Shown here in pieces: positions 59,601 to 64,000 of a stretch of DNA of 64,000 bases; the stretch's first letter is position 1; each line of letters begins with the position of its first letter. The notes below the pieces were generated by a model. That model saw nothing but the letters and a program-made list of their open reading frames with translations, was not told the DNA's origin and searched no databases. The DNA lies in contig NC_057009.1 in NCBI RefSeq assembly GCF_000002595.2, positions 2,257,346 through 2,321,345 of the forward strand. The letters run 5' to 3'. A program made the translations under genes and the position numbers. The DNA is from Chlamydomonas reinhardtii. Taxonomy: Eukaryota; Chlorophyta; Chlorophyceae; Chlamydomonadales; Chlamydomonadaceae.

Positions 59601-62600
59601 CCCAGGCCCGGCGCCCAGCCTGCACCAGCGCCGGCGCCACCCGTTGCCGCCGAGGAGCCGCCTGCCCCGGAGTACAACCCCTGGCTGGCACGTGACGCCG
59701 CCACTGCTGCCGCCGCCGCTGCAGGCTCGGGGTCGCCCCATCGGAACGGACCCGCTGGCAGGGAGTCGAGGTCTACGCCCCACGACGCCTCGTCGTACAC
59801 GTCCGCGCTGTCGAGGAGCAAGCCCACCGGAACCGGCAGACCGCTGTCACCACCGCCACTGCTGCTGCCGGGCGGCTGCGCCGCCGCCCCACCTGCCTCG
59901 ACTGGCCTGGCCGGAGATATCAACCCTGTTCCGGGCGCAGGGGCCGCAGCGCCAGAGGCTGGCGCGACACCACTGCTACCCCAGCGTGCGGCGGCGGCTG
60001 CCAGCGGCACCGCCGGCGCGTCGCGCGACCCGTCGTCGGAGGTATTCAGTGTTGCGGCGGCGCCGTCGGCCAGCGGCCCGCCGTCAGACCGCCGCGGGCG
60101 CACGCCCAAGCCCGCCTGTGGCCGCGTCAGCGGCTGCTGCAGCGGCTGCGGTTGCAGTGACTGCGGCTGAGGCGCGTAACCGCCGGGCGCAGCGTGCGCG
60201 GGGCTGGCGTTGCCAGACCGGGACTGCTTGCGATACAGCAGCCCCCCAGGGCCGTACGGGCCAAACTCTCCGGGGCCGGCGCCGCTGGCGCTGTGTGTTT
60301 CCCCAGCAGAGCCACCGACGCCGGCGCCGCGGCCGTAGATCATGCTGGCGGTGGGGGAGGCGACGCTGCCGGTGTCGGAGCGGCGCCGCGGCGGCGGTGC
60401 CCCCTGCTCGCCGTACAGCCCGACGACACCGCCCGCTGTTGCAGCTGCGGCCGCGCCTGCAACTGGGCGAAAAAGCGCGGGGGAGTTGGGGCTGCTGTAG
60501 GGGTCGGGCGCAAGCCACGGCGGCTGCGCGCGCCGCGGCAGGAACACGCCAGCGCCTGCGCCGCGCTGTGCCGCGGCGGCGGCTGTGGCGTCGTCAACGT
60601 GCATGGGCGCCGGCGCCGCCATTGCCGCCGCACCGTCAACAGCGCCGCCACCGCCTGCATCACCGCCAGCATCGCCACCGTCGCTACCTGCCACCGCCGC
60701 GGAAGGCGCAGCTGCCACACCGCTGGCTCTGGCTGCTGCTCCGGCAGTTGCTTCAGCTGCTGCTGCTACTGCTGCCGCCGCTCCACCCGCCAAGTTATCC
60801 GTGCTGGACCACAGCCTCCGCCGGGGCGCCGCACGCGCCTGCTCCTCCGCGCCCGGGGAGCCACTGTCAGACGCCGGCGCCGCACTTCCGCCCTTTGCCC
60901 CTCCTGAGCTCGCCCCACTGCCCGCGTCGCCGCTGGCGCCGCCGACGCTGTTGCTGGGACTGCCCCCGCCCAGCCGCAACAGCGACGTGAGCGACCGCAG
61001 CACACGCTTGTGGATGGGCGTGCCGACCTCGGCGCCGCCGCCGCCGCCACCGGCGTCATCGCCCGCACTCGAGCCGCCGGCGCTGCTGCCCACGGCGCGG
61101 GTACGGATGGAAAGGCGCTTGGAGGGCATGTGCATGGGCTGAGCGGCCCCGGCTGCTGCTGCCGCAACTGCTGCTGCTGGCCCCGCCACTGTCGGCAAGG
61201 GGCCGCTGCCCGACGAAGGGGTGCCTGCAGCGCTGGCCTTAGCTTCCGTGTGCGTGCCGGAGGCGAAAGAGGCGGCTGCAGAGGGAGAGGGGTTTAATAC
61301 CACCGTGGACGATGCCGACACGCGGCTCGGATCTGGCAGGGCGCCCGTCGCCGACGCGCTGCCGGCATGCCCCATGCTGCTGCCGCTTCCGCCGCTTCCG
61401 CCGCTGCTGCGGCCGATTACACTCGGCCTGCTGCTGAGTCCGGATCCCCCTTCCGATGAAGGGCGTGCCCCCAAGCCCACGCCACAGTCCGCAAAGGTCG
61501 CTGTGGCCAGGCGGGACGCGCCCTTGCCGCCGCCACCCGCCGCCCCGCCTCCTGCGGCATGCACGTTGCCACCACCACGGCCTCCTCGCCCCGGCCCCGC
61601 GCCCGCGCCCGCAGCGCCGCCCGCGCCCCTTCTAGGCCCATCCTCGGCTGCCGCCACACCTCCTGCACCGCTTGTGGCCGTGGACGTAGACGACGCAGCA
61701 GCAGCGACGGCCGCCGCCAGGCCTGCAGCGGCGCCGCCCATGCTGTTGCTCCGTGATACCACCAAATCCGCATCTGACCGCACGCCCGGCGCCGTCAGCG
61801 CCATCAGCGCCGCCCGCACACCGGCCGCCTCCGGCCCCGCCTCCGCCTCCGCTTCCGCCTCTGCATCCGCCGTGCTGCCAACGCTGGGCTCCAGCCCCTC
61901 ACCGCTGGCGGCGCCAAACAGCTCCCGCACCGTGCGACTGATCATGGAGTCCGGAGACGCCGACGGCGGCAGCTGCGCCGCCGCCGCCATGGCGACCGCG
62001 GCCGCGCGCAGCTTCGGCGTGGCCATGGCTTTGCTGGGGGTGCGGTCCAAGCCCGCCGGCGTCAGCACGGGCGTCAGCGCCCAGGCAAGCCCGGGCGTGC
62101 CCGCTGGCGCTGCGCCTCCGTCGACCCGACCCGAGCCGGAGGCCTCGTGAGTCGTGTCCACTTCCGGCAGGGCGGCGAGCGGCGACGCCGGCTCGCGCCA
62201 TCCGAGCTCCGCGCCAGCCGCCACGGCGTAGGCTGAGCCACCGACGCCGCTGCTGGACACTCTGCCACTGAAGCTGGTCCTGCCGCTCATTGTGGCGGCA
62301 GCAATGCCAGCTCCCGTACCGCTGTTCGCACCGCCGTTGCCACCAACGCCGCCGCCACCGTCGTAGCTTTGCCGGGGCGGCGGCATGATACCGGCACCCG
62401 TACCCGATACCCGGTACGGCAGCGCCGGAACCCCGTCCCCTGAGCCTGACACCCGGTACGATTGGCTTGCACCCTGGCCACCGCCCGCGCTGCCACCAGC
62501 TGCTTCCGCTCCGGTGACGGTCACAGCAGCAGCTGCAGCCAAACCGGCAGCCGCCACCCCGCCTCCGCCTCCATTTCCTGTGGCCCCTCCGTCTCCAGCG

Positions 62601-64000
62601 TCTGCCAGCACTCGCGCCAGCATGCCTGGCAGCGAGTCGCTCATGGAGCGTCGGGGCGCGTGGTGGTGCGGCCGCGCCGACGCCGACGCCGGCCCCTCAC
62701 CGCCAACGTCACCCAGCGCGCTTGCCGAGCCCCCGGCCGACGATTCCTCTTGCAGCTCGGCACTCGCGGCGATGGCTGCATCCTGCCCATCGCTGCCGCG
62801 TTCAAGAGCGAGCTCTGGGACCTGCTGCAGGTGCTGAGCGGCAGCGCCCGACAAGCCCGCAATGGAGGCGGCCGCGGCGGCCGCGCTGGCGGGCAGGCCG
62901 ACGGCCGACGGTAGTGGCATGGAGACCGTCTGCTGCGCCGGGAACCCCTGTTGCGACTGCGACTGTAGCTGCATTTGCGATTGCGAATGCGGGGGCTGCG
63001 AGTGGAGTGGGTGCTGGCGGTGTGGGTGCACGTAGGTGGGGGTGCCCCAAGCAGCCACACCCGCCTCGGCCTGTGAGCCCCAAGCGGGCGGGCCGGCGGC
63101 GGCGGCCGCCGCAGCGGCGTAGGCCGATGCGCCCCACACGGCCGCCTGGTCGATGCTCCAAACACCGCTGGTGCTGGCGCGGCCGCCCGCTCCCGATGAC
63201 CGGAAGCCCGCCCGCGGCGGCAGCTGCGTCGCTGCCGCTCCTGCTGGCGAGATAACGTCCAGAGCCGCCCAACTGGGAGCGCCCCTGCCAGCCCCGCTGC
63301 CCCCGAAGCCAATAGGCGGCGGTGACAGCGGCGGACGGGCAAAGTTGCCTGCATGCCCATGCCCCGCACCGCCAGCCCATCCTGCACCGCCCCCGCTGTC
63401 TGATCCTGGCGCCGCCGCGCCCGGCTCCTCTGCCCCTGCCGCCGCCGGCGGAATGGTAAACAGGGACGCCGATCCCGACGGCGCCGCGGCCGTCAGCGGC
63501 GGGGGCTGCGTGCCCGGCGCCGCCTGTGCTTGTGCGCGCTGCGTCCACGCCCACTGTGACGCGGAGCTGGCGTCAGGAATGCCCGAGATCGTGTGGCGGG
63601 GGCCGTAGCCGGGCAGCGGGTGCGGCGGCGGCGGGGCGGCGTGCGCCTCGCTGTGCGCGTAGGGCCGCGGCCACGCGCGGTCCTCGCGTGATGACCTGGG
63701 TCCAGCCGCTGACACGGCTCCGGAAGAATGCTGCTGTTGTTGTTGTTGTTGTTGTTGTTGGTGGTGGTGGTGCTGTTGCGGCGGGTGTAGCTCGTGTGGG
63801 GAGGTCAGCGGGGAGGGCATGAGCCCCATCTGCGGCAGCGGCGGCGCGAGAAGCGGCAGCGGCACCCCGCCTCGGCCGAAGCCGCCGCTCAAGCTGACTC
63901 GTGCGCCGGTCACGCTGCTCCCGGGGACGCCGCCGCTTCCACCTGCCACGTCCGGCCCACCGACCGCTGAACTGGCCTGCAACTCAGCCCCTGGGCCACC
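56639..64000 (-). CDS. Giant low-complexity ORF, 5' end beyond the window (over 2450 aa)
   Basis: The minus strand is open without a stop from the right edge to TGA at 56639-56641. It has no ATG that clearly starts it, so the gene enters from the right. Composition is dominated by Ala, Gly, Ser and Pro with His and Gln runs. I see no known domain. Less repetitive islands include GFDITRIWEHLRAVRQQQQQ (coding near 58170-58240), RRSMSDSLPGMLARVLADAG, and PFRWGDPEP. Many Arg-x-x-Ser and Ser-Pro sites (RRSMSDS, RRGSVDSS, RRSDTGS) suggest a phosphorylated, largely disordered scaffold or regulator. Other frames here are also open because of GC bias, but are shorter. Introns cannot be excluded, as spurious open introns are easy in such sequence. 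Confidence 0.7.
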   Translation of the reverse strand, partial: GGPGAELQASSAVGGPDVAGGSGGVPGSSVTGARVSLSGGFGRGGVPLPLLAPPLPQMGLMPSPLTSPHELHPPQQHHHHQQQQQQQQQQHSSGAVSAAGPRSSREDRAWPRPYAHSEAHAAPPPPHPLPGYGPRHTISGIPDASSASQWAWTQRAQAQAAPGTQPPPLTAAAPSGSASLFTIPPAAAGAEEPGAAAPGSDSGGGAGWAGGAGHGHAGNFARPPLSPPPIGFGGSGAGRGAPSWAALDVISPAGAAATQLPPRAGFRSSGAGGRASTSGVWSIDQAAVWGASAYAAAAAAAAGPPAWGSQAEAGVAAWGTPTYVHPHRQHPLHSQPPHSQSQMQLQSQSQQGFPAQQTVSMPLPSAVGLPASAAAAAASIAGLSGAAAQHLQQVPELALERGSDGQDAAIAASAELQEESSAGGSASALGDVGGEGPASASARPHHHAPRRSMSDSLPGMLARVLADAGDGGATGNGGGGGVAAAGLAAAAAVTVTGAEAAGGSAGGGQGASQSYRVSGSGDGVPALPYRVSGTGAGIMPPPRQSYDGGGGVGGNGGANSGTGAGIAAATMSGRTSFSGRVSSSGVGGSAYAVAAGAELGWREPASPLAALPEVDTTHEASGSGRVDGGAAPAGTPGLAWALTPVLTPAGLDRTPSKAMATPKLRAAAVAMAAAAQLPPSASPDSMISRTVRELFGAASGEGLEPSVGSTADAEAEAEAEAGPEAAGVRAALMALTAPGVRSDADLVVSRSNSMGGAAAGLAAAVAAAASSTSTATSGAGGVAAAEDGPRRGAGGAAGAGAGPGRGGRGGGNVHAAGGGAAGGGGKGASRLATATFADCGVGLGARPSSEGGSGLSSRPSVIGRSSGGSGGSGSSMGHAGSASATGALPDPSRVSASSTVVLNPSPSAAASFASGTHTEAKASAAGTPSSGSGPLPTVAGPAAAVAAAAAGAAQPMHMPSKRLSIRTRAVGSSAGGSSAGDDAGGGGGGAEVGTPIHKRVLRSLTSLLRLGGGSPSNSVGGASGDAGSGASSGGAKGGSAAPASDSGSPGAEEQARAAPRRRLWSSTDNLAGGAAAAVAAAAEATAGAAARASGVAAAPSAAVAGSDGGDAGGDAGGGGAVDGAAAMAAPAPMHVDDATAAAAAQRGAGAGVFLPRRAQPPWLAPDPYSSPNSPALFRPVAGAAAAATAGGVVGLYGEQGAPPPRRRSDTGSVASPTASMIYGRGAGVGGSAGETHSASGAGPGEFGPYGPGGLLYRKQSRSGNASPAHAAPGGYAPQPQSLQPQPLQQPLTRPQAGLGVRPRRSDGGPLADGAAATLNTSDDGSRDAPAVPLAAAAARWGSSGVAPASGAAAPAPGTGLISPARPVEAGGAAAQPPGSSSGGGDSGLPVPVGLLLDSADVYDEASWGVDLDSLPAGPFRWGDPEPAAAAAAVAASRASQGLYSGAGGSSAATGGAGAGAGWAPGLGFPARHMSMDGSAARPRAVAVVAVPHQDGSRPAGPAAHAAASFSSRSQRSASSSAFMSAATAAVAAAGNSGGGGAASTGATPGAAAVGGGAGVAASEPGGFSISTLRPATLEPSGQLSPPAASPAGGLARPPPLDMAVVRPPPLPAAGPQASSSGAAAASGAGTSVSGSSARRPRSSYSGSLSMQPPASLAAAGRTGGMFLPSPLPSPGPLNSSSGGGASAAAAMPWTGLGPTGVTSGPPSTTHSAAPSPLPRHSSEMGSPSPRQRPQLQSGGGMVGEAAAAAGGGGAPSARAEGGGAVWGASSRATADISSMMSELPPPDRQAQPQQQLLQLQQPNAAYARLRETPRDHSRQPRAGGPVPAPSVAPRTPSGGASGRAAAAAGAQQRSLTPAAGASTAAAAPRVAAAPRSTSAGSGSAPLNSAGGARAAVAAGAAGGAAAAAAAAQQAGGGKAGRSDDGFDITRIWEHLRAVRQQQQQEMQQQQELQASAVAAGVTEPGAQAETVPPPIFRSEGGASDTSVPLSVSSPNALSSSSDVAAALALSSSPTFAGGDVTAAAAAGGGSTGSYMPPSLGSSSGGAGAAAATSGRSSTSRDASACVGGGGGGGARRGGSASPASSATSSSVVSPRAPPAMMRESVFDGSGAGGEARVSGGGVVGGGSGIDMHAPAVLDGSPGLTHRAPPRPGGGGRADPSLLKPVLGIRRLLPMPSPSCIISTPTGTPRAARSGSAGAGTSSGGNGTGAGDGAAAAAAAHPPRRGSVDSSSRVAAAAAAAAAASLVAMLGLPPRVADDTSLAPDAPGAASAAAAAAAAAASTVASPFGGAAGLPAFPTLGAESGGVVAAGTARQTAVARSASSVLPSPGGSSSGAGSARSSLRVALPVELSHGGAAAGGPLAASSAAAALAAAAGGTAGRGDVVASSVASGGSNGGGGLGGGGGVRSALLPSRSASLEQPAASSPVWSPSAVRSPCVVAGSHSGSEDGAPQQL
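63731..63762. repeat. (GTT)n coding repeat (polyQ)
   Basis: About nine GTT units on +, read as CAA (Gln) in the giant minus-strand ORF, followed by GGT units read as ACC or CAC (His). Confidence 0.85.

Noticed and set aside
56653-63822. Many plus-strand ORFs of 60-450 codons opposite the giant ORF
   Set aside because: Fragmented, low complexity, and all opposite a single much longer open frame.

Overview
The window is nuclear DNA of a volvocine green alga, most likely Chlamydomonas or a close relative. The grounds are GC-rich, intron-dense genes, poly(A) signals of the form TGTAA, long TG microsatellites, Ala/Gly/Gln-rich insertions in proteins, and two divergent pairs of intronless core histone genes with short 3' hairpins instead of poly(A) signals. 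I could not settle the species. Gene models were built by hand from splice-site consensus, reading-frame phase and family similarity; the phase closes across every junction in the models given.

Layout. 0.1-4.1 kb (-): a 10-exon gene for an unrecognised protein with a membrane segment near each end. 4.5-5.7 kb (+): a two-exon gene of unknown function. 5.7-12.3 kb: histone block, H4(-)/H3(+) and H2A(-)/H2B(+), with a 552-bp direct repeat pair between the two pairs and related inverted repeats outside and between them. 12.7-15 kb (+): a BtuF/TroA-like (cobalamin-binding type) protein. 16.0-21.8 kb (+): a very large GATA factor with two zinc fingers. 23.8-26.4 kb (-): a plastid LPA1-like protein without TPRs. 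28.0-33.4 kb (-): a second large GATA factor with one finger, paralogous to the first and facing it. 35.7-38.8 kb (+): formiminotransferase N-domain protein. 39.5-42.3 kb (+): CBM21 protein with an RVxF motif, a likely PP1 targeting subunit. 43.4-49.6 kb (-): SRP68. 50.1-53.5 kb (-): GPN1 GTPase. 53.9-54.9 kb (+): small complex I subunit (21 kDa type). 56.6-64 kb (-): the 3' part of a giant low-complexity ORF open to the window edge.

Most genes are unrelated housekeeping functions: chromatin, protein targeting, RNA polymerase II assembly, respiration, PSII assembly and one-carbon metabolism. The linked parts are the histone block, where both divergent pairs share promoter and 3'-end signals, and the GATA pair, which looks like a local inverted duplication followed by divergence. 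No complete mobile element, CRISPR array, tRNA or rRNA gene was seen.
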